From the NCBI GenBank assembly GCA_007844125.1, contig CM017557.1:63812174-63876173 (forward strand): a stretch of DNA of 64,000 nt. The letters are read 5' to 3'. The stretch comes from Sinonovacula constricta (Eukaryota; Mollusca; Bivalvia; Cardiida; Solecurtidae). The position numbers and the translations under genes are program-made. The notes under the pieces were generated by a model that saw only the letters and a list, made by a program, of their open reading frames with translations, was not told the origin of the DNA and ran no database searches. The first letter of the stretch is position 1; every line of letters begins with the position of its first letter. Shown here one piece after another: positions 1 to 9,899 of this stretch.

Positions 1-150
1 TTTGCCAGCACTGTGCTGATTCTGTGCAGCGACAATTCTATCATTATAGCACAGGGGCACTTATGAGGTGCCCAGGGACTGAACCCGGCCAGTCCATTAT
101 ACTGACTGACGAGTCAGGCATGATACTGTCCCCTTAACCAGTAAAGCATG
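1..150 (-). mobile_element. SINE-B copy, cut by window edge
   Basis: The stretch matches the body of the SINE at 33588-33866 in the same orientation; both share cacaggggcacttatgaggt and the following gcccagggactgaacccggcc block. The tRNA-like head expected at the right end is eroded. Seen directly as repetition within the window; the SINE assignment rests on the better copy. Confidence 0.65.
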
Positions 151-159
151 AAAATCTCA

Positions 160-390
160 ATTGTCTTTACAGACATGTATTTCCTATCTGAACCACGCTA
201 CATATAGTTAGTTATTTTCTAATCTAAAAAAACAACAATGTGACCATTTACATTTGAGGTCACGATGTATCATCATCCAAGTAAACTGCTCTGACACTGA
301 TGTCTATTTTTAGCAGAAATCCCAAATGTGCTTATTTATTGATTTTAAAAGAGTGGACATTTTGAGTTATTTTTTAATGAGTTGTACCTT
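160..390 (-). mobile_element. Rep-D dispersed element, diverged copy
   Basis: The reverse complement aligns with parts of the near-complete Rep-D copy at 38888-39168 (the gctccgaaaggaaa region, here seen as 'tttcctatctgaaccac') and with 22555-22800 (the ggtcacgatgtatcatcatcc region). It has no coding capacity. The family is probably a short non-autonomous element of unknown class. Confidence 0.5.
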
Positions 391-689
391 CTTGAATTTG
401 AGTTAGTGTTCAAAATTGTCTTGTAGTTAGAGTTTCTGCAGAACAAAAAACCCCAATCAGGTGTCAGATATTGTTACATGTAGGACAAAGGCAGCATGTC
501 AAATACTACTTTTAAGCATCAAAAAAAAAAAAAATACATGGGTTGACATGGGACAAATGAACAACTTGCAAGTTTAGTATTTCTATCCATAAGAGGCATT
601 GTTGTGATTGTAGAGTAAAAAAGAAATCAGGCAAGTTTAAAACAATTGTTATCAGAACATATGCAATATGATATATATAGTGAAGAATT

Positions 690-1020
690 AGACAAGCTAG
701 CTCCCTCTTGGACCTTTAAAGTCAGGATCAGCACATTTAGTTGTTAAGCCTCTAGCAATAAGCTGTTATCTTGTGTCTGCAGTTATTAGTAAAATAACTT
801 AAGATTGTGGAATGCTAACATGTACACATACCAATGGAAAATGGTTAATTACCTAAAAAAATTGTTTTTGGCTTACAACAATGCACTGAAATATCAACTA
901 ATATTGCTATAGATTTAACAGCAAAAGATGTAGATCAATTTTAGACAGCTCCAAGTGATGAGATCTGGATTGATACCATTTTCCTTAGTCTAATTAATCA
1001 TAAGTCTACTGACTCTTAGC
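690..1020. repeat. Two weak MITE-P relatives
   Basis: Segments near 690-780 and 940-1020 carry the diagnostic pieces of the palindromic MITE-P family: a 'cagctcc' centre, 'gatctggat' or 'aggatcagcac', and a trailing tctaagcc-like end. They are too diverged for firm borders. Confidence 0.3.
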
Positions 1021-1318
1021 AGCACCTAAGTCTGATCAATGAATGCTCAGCAGTCAAGTTAGGCCCTGGGCTTAATCCGCAACATACCAAGGTTGTTAAA
1101 AATGGTTCCTTTGTTTACTAACAAGCAAATATAAGGGTAGTTTCTTGACTGGTTATCCCGATGTCAGGATAATGTGACTGGGTGTGGTATCATGCCAGGA
1201 GTCCAAAGCATGCTATACACAGCGAGGGCAGCACTATATCTGCTTCAAGTTGACTCTGCCTCTAGATAACTGAAATACTGTTGTTTGGACAATAAATCCA
1301 ATAGACAAACAAATTAGT
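1015..1318 (+). mobile_element. SINE-A copy with eroded head
   Basis: The body from about 1080 to 1318 is the reverse-complement match of the better copy at 11668-11985. Shared blocks include the ataccaaggttgttaaaaatgg start, the gtgactgggtgtggtatcatg middle, and the 'agataactgaaatactgtt' to 'acaaacaaa' tail. The tRNA-like head (about 1050-1080) is mutated: a 'gccctgggcttaatccg' remnant of the B box remains. Confidence 0.65.
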
Positions 1319-1694
1319 CTCTAACTTCTGTAAACCTGGTCTTAAGTTGTGTTCTGCAAGTTAAATCTTATAGGGTTTCTGCTTCCCCATAAGATCCAAA
1401 ACTACTTATGTACATAAATGAATCACTTGAAGGTAAATAAAACTTTATCACTTGCAAAGAGCAAAGTTTACATGAGGTTATCAGCAAAGAGCCCCAAACC
1501 AAGGTCGCTATGACATTTGGCAAATTATTGCAACAGGTATTTTACTCTGTAGACAAAAACATTTGCATCCTTTATATAACTAAACTGTTGACAAAGAAAA
1601 AATCCACATGTTAACACTGGGAGTTTCTTTCTCTTTCTTTAAACAAAGTAAAGTCTTGCTCAAGACAAATGTATCTTAGATATAGGCTTTTACA

Positions 1695-1745
1695 TCTGGG
1701 ACCTTCTGATCTGAGACTACCGCTATCACCACTAGACCACTAAAT
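1695..1745 (-). repeat. tRNA-like 5' half fragment
   Basis: On the minus strand the sequence starts tagtggtctagtggtgatag, which resembles an A-box arm of a tRNA. No B box or acceptor stem follows, so it is more likely a SINE head remnant than a tRNA gene. Confidence 0.25.
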
Positions 1746-1920
1746 CTACAGACTCATACATGTGTACTTTTTCTGTGGCCAAAGTGGGAGATTTTCACTT
1801 TCAAAGTAGGAGATTTGTTATTTTCATACAAACAAAGAAGGAAGTTATCTGTTTCCAAGTACAAACATTTCCAAAAATGTGTAAAACAAACTTCATTTTC
1901 AAATAACTTTGAACCTTAAA

Positions 1921-2325
1921 AGTTGGAGTCTCTCTCCAAAAGTGGGAGTCTCTCTCCAAAAGTGGGAGTCTCCCTCCACAAGTGGGAGTCTCTCTCCACA
2001 AGTGGGAGTCTCTCTCCAAAAGTGGGAGTCTCCCTCCACAAGTGGGAGTCTCTCTCCAAAAGTGGGAGTCTCTCTCCACAAGTGGGAGTCTCTCTCCAAA
2101 AGTGGGAGTCTCCCTCCACAAGTGGGAGTCTCTCTCCACAAGTGGGAGTCTCTCTCCAAAAGTGGGAGTCTCCCTCTAAAAGGGGGAGTCTCTCTCCAAA
2201 AGTGGGAGTCTCCCTCCAAAAGGGGAAGTCTCTCTCCGAAATTGGGAGTCTCCCTGCAAAAGGGGGAGTCTCTCTCCAAAAGTGGGAGTCTCCCTCCAAA
2301 AGGAGGAGTCTCTCTCCAAAAGTGG
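1921..2325. repeat. 20-bp minisatellite, about 20 units
   Basis: Near-perfect tandem units of agtgggagtctctctccaaa, alternating with a tccctccaca variant, run in exact 20-bp register from 1921 to about 2320. Degeneracy rises toward the right end. Because the unit lacks stop codons in several frames, both strands show long open frames (SLSPKVGVS-like on plus, ERDSHFWRETP-like on minus). These are by-products of the repeat, not genes. Confidence 0.95.
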
Positions 2326-2481
2326 AACAGTTCACATGTATGTTTACACCAGGCATATCGTTCATGGATAGTGATGATTTAAAGAATTAGCATACTATAT
2401 CTGTTAACAACATAGGCTAATTCTTAGTTTTCTTTTTACATAAACATGCAAAGGATCCTAGACATATTGCAAGAGACTCAG

Positions 2482-2555
2482 CAGCAAATAGCATAGATCC
2501 TGATAAGACAGCTCCCAGCAAGTGGCTGGCTGATTTGGATCTATAATATTTGCCA
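2482..2555. mobile_element. MITE-P, best palindromic copy
   Basis: The element is a hairpin. The left arm gcaaatagcatagatcc is mirrored by ggatctataatatttgc on the right, with a short centre around 'cagctcccagc'. About two thirds of each 30-base arm pairs. Related copies sit at 4885-4965, 7585-7680, 9150-9230, 10885-10955 and 15975-16070, with weaker ones near 700, 960 and 10300. No coding capacity; probably a small non-autonomous DNA element. Confidence 0.6.
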
Positions 2556-2964
2556 AAGCCAAATAAATGCATACTTCGCAGGGTAGAGTTAATTATTTAC
2601 AAAAAAAGTTCTAGGTTTCAGAAGTCCAACAGTAAATACCGAACTCAACTGGATTTTTTTTTTTTAAATAAAAATGGAAACGCACACCTTATTTTAGTAA
2701 TTTTCATAATGGTTTGGCATTATTTACCTGTAAAATAAAACAATGAAAAAACACTGAAATATATAATCAGGGATGTTTTAACAAAATTTGGAAGATATAT
2801 AAATCACCTTTGACATTATGGATTTTTGTGAAAAAACAAAAACAACACCTAACTTAAGAGATTTTTTGTTAATATGTCCGCATTAAAAGAATATCAATAT
2901 CATTCACTTGTATTGTTTGCTGTAGCAAATATGAAATTAGGTACACAAATTGAGACAGGAAAAC
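2556..2964. other. No feature recognised
   Basis: AT-rich sequence with short A/T runs. I see no exon, repeat or conserved element in it. Confidence 0.5.
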
Positions 2965-3600
2965 ATAACTGTGTTTGGTATCATACCAAGTGGGTGTGGA
3001 GTGCAATTTACAGTTAAAGGCAGCACTATATGTGCTTCATGTGCAGGGTTGGAAAATACCACTCATCCGCTAGTCATGACGAGTCAAACCTGCTGCAGGA
3101 GGAGCTTCAAAATTCAAACTACTTGTCTGACCCTATGAGTAAAAAAAATAATCAAATGGGCCTAAACTTAAGAATTTTTCTCCCACCAGCAGTGTCATTC
3201 ATTGGATTGATTCTTCTAAAGAGTCAAGGCACCTTCAGAGCCACAAGCTTACAGGGCCTCTGGGACATAGAACTAAGAACACGGCCACTACATCAGACAG
3301 TAATACAGACTAAACTATGTTAAATTGTTAACAGTTTCTTTACTTCAGCTCCTTGCTTGTCATTTGACCTTTGTCTTGTAGACCTACTTTATTACAGAGA
3401 GTTGCTACAAAGTCTGTGTATATTTTACATTTTAAAATTGATTTTTGGTTAAAAAATTAAACTTCCAATATAGGACAAATTTTTCATGTAGGACGAGTGA
3501 AAAGTATAATTCACTTATACTACAGGACGAGTAACTTTTTCAAGAATTTTCCAACCCTGATGTGAAATCTGTTTCCAGGTAACTGAAACATTTTTGATAG
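2965..3600 (+). mobile_element. SINE-A copy split by a MITE
   Basis: 2965-3043 carries the SINE-A blocks gtgtttggtatcataccaag and 'gcagcactatatgtgcttc'. The SINE resumes at 3560 with 'gtttccaggtaactgaaaca', matching 'gcctctagataactgaaata' of the copy at 1015-1318. The interruption is the element at 3044-3559. Confidence 0.7.
3044..3559. mobile_element. MITE-H, 516 bp, perfect 14-bp TIRs
   Basis: The element begins cagggttggaaaat and ends attttccaaccctg, a perfect 14-bp terminal inverted repeat. The flanks carry a 5-bp direct repeat, atgtg, at 3039-3043 and 3560-3564, which fits a target-site duplication. It interrupts a SINE-A copy, which independently confirms the borders. No transposase frame is present, so it is non-autonomous. 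The CAGGG terminus suggests hAT-like mobilisation, but a 5-bp duplication is shorter than the usual 8 bp for hAT, so the superfamily is open. Confidence 0.85.
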
Positions 3601-4560
3601 GTGACCATATGCCAAACACAGGCAATTTAGTATTGGCAAGCTCAAGTTTAAAAATGTTAAACTTAAAGTAAGCAAAACATTCCTGGTTCAAAAATGTGTA
3701 TTTTCTAATACAAATTCTGTACCTTTGACCATTATTAAATCTAAAAAAGCTACAATTGTAAATATCCTATTAATCACAGGCAATTAAGGCCAGGCATGTT
3801 GTTAAACTGGTGTATAAAAAATGAGGAGGTTGGTACCAGCCTTTGGCTGTCACAGCAACAGTCCATCATTGTTTACCTGCACATTATGATGCATGAAATG
3901 ATTAGGACTATATACCCAAAACAGGAAATTTAGCATTGGCAAGGTCAAGGTAAAAAATGTTAAACTAGGGAATTAACGGAGCTTGTTTAAAAATGTGTAT
4001 TTGTTATATAAAATGCTGTGCCAATGACTATTATTAAATCTTAAAAGTTATAAATATGAAAAGTGCAATATTCTTATAAGTTGCCGGCAATTACATATTT
4101 GCAAAGGCAAGGATGTTGTTAAACTGAGAATAAAAATAAGGAGGTTATATGGCAAGCCTGTGACTGTCACAGTAACTTGACATCATTCAATCATTGTTTT
4201 CCTGCATGTTATGATGTGTTAAATGGTGGGACTATAAACCAAATGAATACAGGCAATTTAGTGTTGGCAAAGTCAAGGTCAAATATGTTAAATAAAGGAC
4301 AAAAATGCAGCTTGTTCAAAAATGTGTATTTGTTATATAATGCTGTGTCTTTGACTATGTGTAAATTAAATCTCAAAAACTGACAGTTACAATTGTACAA
4401 TATCCCCATAATTCACAGGCAATGGAGTGTCAATGTCAAGGATATTCTTAAATTGAGGAAATAAAAAATAAGGAGGTTGTTACCATCCTTCAGCTGTCAC
4501 AGCATCTCCCCCTCATTGTTTATCTGCATGTTATGATGCACAAAATGATGGTCCATAAAT
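3601..4560. repeat. Three diverged tandem units of about 310 bp
   Basis: Units begin near 3604, 3903 and 4228. Each runs through 'caggcaatttagtattggcaag', 'aaaaatgtgtatttgttat', 'gactattattaaatct', 'aaataaggaggtt' and 'gctgtcacagcaac' before 'gttatgatgcatgaaatg'. Divergence between units is high, so the array is old. Small open frames here are not credible genes. Confidence 0.8.
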
Positions 4561-4884
4561 TAAGCCCCAAACTGCTTGATTTTTGTTAAACAACAATGCA
4601 AATCTTTTATGTAGCTTTTGCAAGCCCTTAGCCCATTAGACCTAGAAAATCATATGTAAGTTCTTAGCTTTTTCTTTTCTAAATACTCCTTTATGGATTG
4701 GTCACAAGAATTTTTGCTTGAGACTATAATGTAAATAGTACATTTCCTGGTGGTCGGTGTCAGATGTAGATACAAGCTTTGTCTCTGCTTGATTATATTG
4801 TTTAGCAGGCTAAGAGATTATAAACACTACTAATTCATAGGTTTGTCATTATTGGTTCAAGCTATAAAGATTGAGAGAAACAAA

Positions 4885-4965
4885 GCAGTAAGCAGCACAG
4901 ATCTTGATCATATAGCCCCAGATTAGGGACTGGCTGATCAGGATCTGCACAATTTGCAATAGATC
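4885..4965. mobile_element. MITE-P copy
   Basis: Contains the paired arms 'cagcacagatcttgatca' and 'tgatcaggatctgcac' around a diverged centre, as in the copy at 2482-2555. Confidence 0.5.
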
Positions 4966-5234
4966 TAAGATTTTCAGACTAACCAGGTAAGTGAGTTAAG
5001 TAAACATTGTCATTATAAACAGCTGGCCTCTAGAAAACAGTCACATCATGATGATAATTAATATTGTTTATGGATGCTTTTCCTCTTAAAGGTGTTATCA
5101 GACAGTTTATCTGTAGCAAATGTATGTAACAGTATTTCTCCCATGGTTTCTGGAAAGGTATGCATAATTTCTGAATAAAATCACATTTAGTCTCAAAAAA
5201 GACAATTTGGAACATCACATATATATTGTTATTT

Positions 5235-5855
5235 CTTTCCAAATCTATAAATAAGCCTGATGGTGATCTCTTCTAAAAATAGACATTGATGTCATCAGAC
5301 TACACGGATGGACCATGTTTTTTGATGGTTCAGAATTCTTTGAACAGTCTTCATTCAGGGTCATCCTATGAACATGTGTGCCAAATATCAAGGCTCTAGC
5401 TCATGTAGTTTTTTAAGTTTTCCTATATAGAAGTGTATGGGAAATTGCCAACCCCTGGCAGCCATGTTTTATGACAGATCATTTGAACAATCTTCATACA
5501 GCGCCACCCAAGGAAACATGTGTACAAAATATAAAGGCTCTTGTAGGCTCAAGGCTATAGCTCTTGTAGTTTCCGACAAGAAGGTTTTCTAAATTTTCCT
5601 ATATACATGAAGCCCTATATGGCAAATGGATGTAAGTATAGGCTCAGGTGAGCTAAAAAATAGCTATCTCTGCTGCATGGCTCAGACAGAAAATATTTGT
5701 TAACAATGTCAAGAGGAGATTTATGCTTCAATGTTCACAAAGATAAAGGGCATTAATGAACAGCATTTACAGGACCTTTTTATGTAACATTGACTTTTTT
5801 GATCATTTAAGAAAAAAAAATTGGTCAAAACTATCGAATACCACCTATAAGTCAA
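5235..5855 (+). mobile_element. Rep-D copy split by another repeat
   Basis: The left part (5235-5310: 'ggtgatctcttctaaaaatag' to 'cggatgg') and right part (5640-5855: 'aaaatagctatctctgctgc' to 'aacagcatttacaggacctttt') together match the order of Rep-D at 38888-39168. The block between them at 5312-5626 is foreign to Rep-D. Confidence 0.6.
5312..5626. repeat. Two tandem units of about 165 bp inside Rep-D
   Basis: Two related units start near 5313 and 5460. Each reads 'gccatgttttttgatgg...' through 'tttgaacagtcttcat', 'gggtcatcc' (second unit 'cgccaccca'), 'aacatgtgt' and on to 'ttttcctatata'. I associate this 'ccatgtttt...cacccaagg' type of repeat with invertebrate genomes; the class is unknown. 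Confidence 0.6.
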
Positions 5856-6338
5856 CAAATGACATATACCTGAAGATAACATAAATAGAGGATCTGATAC
5901 AAGTGTTCATTAGATAATTTAAAAAGAATTGGAAGAAATGATACAAAACGAGGCTCTGCAAATATTAGATTCTATTTATCACATAACCAAAACAACAGCT
6001 GATTTTTGTTTACAATGCATCATCTTTTTACAGTATGAACAGTCAGCCTTGACATGTGTAATTCGGTTTGGTAGAATCACCACACAAAAAAACAGCTACT
6101 CTTTACTCGACCATTTTCCATTAAAAGGGGAACAGATTTGTTTATGACATGACTAAAATGTTACTTTTTTATCAACTAAATGAAATTGTCAAATAAAATG
6201 CATAAGATGATGACAACATTAAGATCAGGCAATGGCATATACACTTCACATATTAAATGATGTCACACTATGATAATGATATCACACTAAGATAACTGAA
6301 GAGACTTACCAAAAATAATTACATTAGTGTTACCTCAC
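5856..6338. other. No feature recognised
   Basis: Unique AT-rich sequence between the Rep-D copy and the 35-bp minisatellite. A short plus-strand open frame of about 70 codons has no recognisable features. Confidence 0.45.
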
Positions 6339-7575
6339 GCATGGCACAACCAGCTTATCTCTTAGCCAGCTAAGCATGGCACAACCAGCTTATCTCTTAG
6401 CCAGCTAAGCATGGCACAACCAGCTTACCTCTTAGCCAGCTAAGCATGGCACAACCAGTTTATCTCTTAGCCAGCTAAGCATGGCACAACCAGCTAACCT
6501 CTTAGCCAGCAAAGCATGGCACAACCAGCTTATCTCTTAGCCAGCTAAGCATGGCACAACCAGCTTATCTCTTAGCCAGCTAAGCATGGCACAACCAGCT
6601 TATCTCTTAGCCAGCTAAGCATGGCACAACCAGCTTATCTCTTAGCCAGCAAAGCATGGCACAACCAGCTTATCTCTTAGCCAGCTAAGCATGGCACAAC
6701 CAGCTTATCTCTTAGCCAGCAAAGCATGGCACAACCAGCTTATCTCTTAGCCAGCAAAGCATGGCACAACCTGCTTACCTCTTAGCCAGCAAAGCATGGC
6801 ACAACCAGCTTATCTCTTAGCCAACTAAGCATGGCACAACCAGCTTATCTCTTAGCCAGCAAAGCATGGCACATTCTGCTTACCTCTTAGCCAACTAAGC
6901 ATGGCACAACCAGCTTATCTCTTAGCCAGCAAAGCATGGCACAACCAGCTTATCTCTTAGCCAGCTAAGCATGGCACAACCAGCTTATCTCTTAGCCAGC
7001 TAAGCATGGCAAAACCAGCTTATCTCTTAGCCAGCTAAGCATGGCACAACCAGCTTATCTCTTAGCCAGCAAAGCATGGCACAACCAGCTTACCTCTTAG
7101 CCAGCTAAGCATGGCACAACCTGCTTACCTCTTAGCCAGCTAAGCATGGCACAACCAGCTAACCTCTTAGCCAGCAAAGCATGGCACAACCTGCTTATCT
7201 CTTAGCCTGCTGAGCATGGCAAAACCTGCTTATCTCTTAGCTTCAACTAAGCATGGCAAAACCTGCTTATCTCTTAGCTTCAACTAAGCATGGCACAACC
7301 TGCTTATCTCTTAGCCTGCTGAGCATGGCAAAACCTGCTTATCTCTTAGCTTCAACTAAGCATGGCACAACCTGCTTATCTCTTAGCCTGCTGAGCATGG
7401 CAAAACCTGCTTATCTCTTAGCTTCAACTAAGCATGGCACAACCTGCTTATCTCTTAGCCAGCAAAGTATGGCACAACCTGCTAATCTCTTAACTGGCTA
7501 AGCATGGCACAACCTGCTTATTTCTTAGCCAGCAAAGAATGGCACAACTTGCTTATCTCTTAGCCAGCTAAGCAT
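6339..7575. repeat. 35-bp minisatellite, about 35 units
   Basis: Units start gcatggcacaaccagcttat and continue ctcttagccagctaa. Substitutions such as 'ccagctaa' to 'ccagcaaa' mark unit types. Near the right end (7251-7440) 37-bp units with 'cttcaactaa' alternate with 35-bp units, giving a 72-bp higher-order repeat. As 72 is a multiple of three, this part reads as a repeating 24-residue frame, which I do not regard as a gene. Confidence 0.95.
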
Positions 7576-7584
7576 AAACTGAGC

Positions 7585-7680
7585 AGGTCTAGGCAACTAG
7601 TGTAGATCCAGATCAGTTAGCCCTCAGTGGTTGCTATCTTATCAGTATCTGTGCTACTTGCTGCAGTGTCCTAAGCAATA
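7585..7680. mobile_element. MITE-P copy
   Basis: Carries 'agtgtagatccagatcag' and the opposing 'ttatcagtatctgtgctac' arms. It directly adjoins the end of the 35-bp minisatellite. Confidence 0.45.
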
Positions 7681-7841
7681 TGGTTTGGTATGTAAACATG
7701 TGAAGATGTAAGCAATAAAAAAAGCAGATATCTAGCATGGTAAGGATTAATATTTCAATCAAATTAATCAATCACATGATTTATCATCACCGAGTCAACC
7801 TCCAATACTTATTATCTCAGAGAAAACCCAAGCTGCAAGTC

Positions 7842-7926
7842 AAGTAAACATGGATCTCAAGTGCACTGCACAGCAGCCTTATCAGGGAGGACTTCAAGCT
7901 GAGCTGTTCAATCGCCATGGGGCAAG
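7842..7926 (-). pseudogene. Decayed partial copy of the HIF-alpha bHLH exon
   Basis: One minus-strand frame reads SCPMAIEQL followed, after KSS, by LIRLLCSALEIHVYL. It aligns with the HIF exon 2 segment LCPTVIEQL ... [15 protein letters not shown]: about half of 28 residues are identical and several more conservative, with one extra codon. The DNA matches along the same stretch. The basic region ([11 protein letters not shown] in the real exon) is absent upstream, the frame meets a stop just before the similarity, and no matching donor site follows. It is most likely an old tandem duplicate of exon 2, about 0.7-0.8 kb downstream in gene order, now dead. A functional alternative exon is unlikely but cannot be excluded. 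Confidence 0.7.
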
Positions 7927-8039
7927 AAAAGCGAATTTTTCAAAGTTTCATAGTTCTGAGTACAATTAAGTGAAAACCAAGCTTACTTCAAAGATGTACC
8001 TTCTGTTAAAAACTGAATAAATCTGATTTCAGATAAAAG

Positions 8040-8567
8040 TTGGGACTAAACTGAGGTCTAAGTAGATAAGATTTCAAATTTCATTTGAGACCTGGCCGAG
8101 GACTGGGTAGATCTGAGTTTTAATTTCATTTTGGCACTAAGCTGAGGACTCAGAAGATATGACCTCAAATTTCATTTGACTCTAAACAGAGAAATGGGCA
8201 AATCAAATTTCAAATTTCATTTGACAGTGGAGTATTGGGTAGATCAAATTTCAAATGTCATTTGACACCTATTGCTAAGGACTAGGTAGGTCAAATATTA
8301 AATTTCATTTGTCACTTATCTGAGTAGACAAGATTTTGAATTTCAATCGACACTAAGCCAAGGACTGGGTATAGGAGAAATAAAATTTATTTGACACTAA
8401 GAAGAGAACTGGGTATATCCTTTCAAATTTTATTTGACACTAAGCCCAGGAATGGGAAGACCGAATTTCATAGTTTTATTTGACATTAAGCTGAGGACTG
8501 GGTAGATCAAATTTCAAATTTTATTTGACACTAAGCTGAGGACTTGGTAGATCAAATTTCAAATTTA
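8040..8567. repeat. Degenerate minisatellite of about 50-bp units
   Basis: About ten diverged units share 'gaggactgggtagatcaaat', 'ttcaaatttcatttgacac' and 'taagct'. Unit length varies by a few bases. The array ends about 40 bp from the HIF exon 2 donor site and separates that exon from its decayed copy. Confidence 0.85.
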
Positions 8568-8605
8568 GAACGGCATGGTAAAAGGGGGGAAAAAATCCAG
8601 CTTAC

Positions 8606-8808
8606 CGTCTTGTATATCCCTCTTGCCAAGAACAGAGTAGACCTTAAGAGCACTAAGCAGCAACCTCATCACGGAAGCCTTGTCAAGCTGCTCAATCACA
8701 GTGGGACAAAGTGGCAGCTGATTGGCCAGATCATTGAATATCTCCGCCTCTTTGCCACGACGGCACCGTGCAGCATCACGAGATTTCTCCTTGCGCTTCT
8801 CTGAATTA
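8606..8808 (-). CDS. HIF1A: HIF-alpha exon 2: bHLH DNA-binding domain
   Basis: The 203-bp exon encodes the basic helix-loop-helix domain of hypoxia-inducible factor alpha, the oxygen-regulated transcription factor subunit that pairs with ARNT and binds hypoxia response elements in the nucleus. The translation includes [16 protein letters not shown] (basic region), then [13 protein letters not shown] (helix 1) and [15 protein letters not shown] (helix 2). EKSRDAAR plus LDKASVMRL is diagnostic for HIF-alpha over SIM, trachealess or NPAS relatives. On the minus strand the acceptor is ttctatttccag and the donor gtaagc. The exon enters in phase 2 and leaves in phase 1, as in vertebrate HIF1A exon 2. 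Joined to exon 1, the 'cg' and first T make an Arg codon. Cys-23 of the joined protein occupies the place of the EPAS1 cysteine. PAS and oxygen-dependent degradation domains are not in the window. Confidence 0.95.
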
Positions 8809-9149
8809 CTGGAAATAGAACACATAGAGATGGTCAGAAGATAGGTTTTGGGATTGGTAGACCAATTTAGAGGCTATATCATTTGTAAGATTTTTGAGTT
8901 ACTGGTATAAAAACAGGTTTTTCACAAGATACTGGTTGACTTAACATATCTTCTTTCTACAGTTCTAGATAACTGGAATATAGGAATTGGGAAATAAGTC
9001 TGTTTTTGAATATTAACAGTTTATTATCACAATCATCAGCAGACTAATCATCATCATCGTCAATAAAAATAATTCTGAAGATTCTATATTACTAATAACA
9101 GAATATGTTTTCTTTTAAGTTTGAACCATTATTTTGGTATCAACAGAAC

Positions 9150-9230
9150 CCGGTCAGACAGCTCCCAGAGTAGCTTGTTACTAGCAGGAGCTTACTGATC
9201 TGGATTAACACTATTTTACACTAGTGTCTA
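9150..9230. mobile_element. MITE-P copy
   Basis: Contains 'cagacagctccca' and 'tactgatctggattaacact', the central and right parts of MITE-P; the left arm is poor. Confidence 0.45.
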
Positions 9231-9399
9231 AGCCTTTTCAATATCTGCTAAGCTGGCTAAAAGTTAGTATTCACCAGTTTAAATTTTTTGCAAGCACAAG
9301 AATGAAAAGAGAAAAAAATTATTAAAAGTTTTGATAATTGTTTTTTTTGCTTGCTTTTCTAAAAACACACTGCAGCCTACATTTATGATCATTATAGCA

Positions 9400-9602
9400 A
9401 CATGCAGCTTTTTGGTGGGTGACTTTTGGAGGAAGACTCCAGACACATGTCTGGGCAGAACATTTGGCACATCGTAAGTCAGCTGGAAGACCTTCTCACA
9501 TTAAGTCCTTTGTCCCAAATGGGACTTGAACCCAGGCAGAGAGAGGCTAAGCAGTCAGAGGAGTTACAAATCGGCAACTCTACCACTACGCCACAGGTGA
9601 TC
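9400..9602 (-). mobile_element. SINE-C copy
   Basis: The reverse complement runs from a tRNA-like head with a B-box-like 'gggttcaagtcc' (plus-strand ggacttgaaccc) to the body 'aatgtgagaaggtcttccag' and on to 'tcttcctcc'-type ends. It matches the better copy at 17468-17650. The plus-strand ORF across it is not a gene. Confidence 0.75.
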
Positions 9603-9855
9603 CAATTAATAAAAGTATTTCATTTGTAGCATAATAATTTTGTCATAACAGACAACCTCAAAATTGTTTTTACAATGCAAAATCTTAAATATCAATATTT
9701 CATTTTAAAGTAAAATGTAATGAATATTTCATAATAAATCTTAGCCTGTAAAATATCAGTTTATTAGCAAAAAAAAATGTAGATCACCAGTTCGGATCAC
9801 CAGACCCTACCTAAAAATATGCCTGACCCTACTGTGTTTTTTTTAGGTCTGTATA

Positions 9856-9858
<3 letters not shown>

Positions 9859-9896
<38 letters not shown>
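9859..9896. repeat. Homopolymer A38
   Basis: An uninterrupted run of 38 A, preceded by 'gtatatat'. It may be the tail of a minus-end truncated retroposed sequence, but no body is recognised upstream beyond 'ctaaaaatatgcctgaccc'. Length may be affected by sequencing error. Confidence 0.9.

Positions 9897-9899
<3 letters not shown>

Noticed and set aside
1801..2390. Several 110-160-codon frames on both strands
   Set aside because: They read through the 20-bp minisatellite in different frames; there is no domain, start context or flanking gene structure.
1..8605. PAS-domain exons of HIF-alpha
   Set aside because: I looked on the minus strand for PAS-A-like sequence after exon 2 and found none; the region is repeats and unique AT-rich DNA, so the exons are presumed left of the window.
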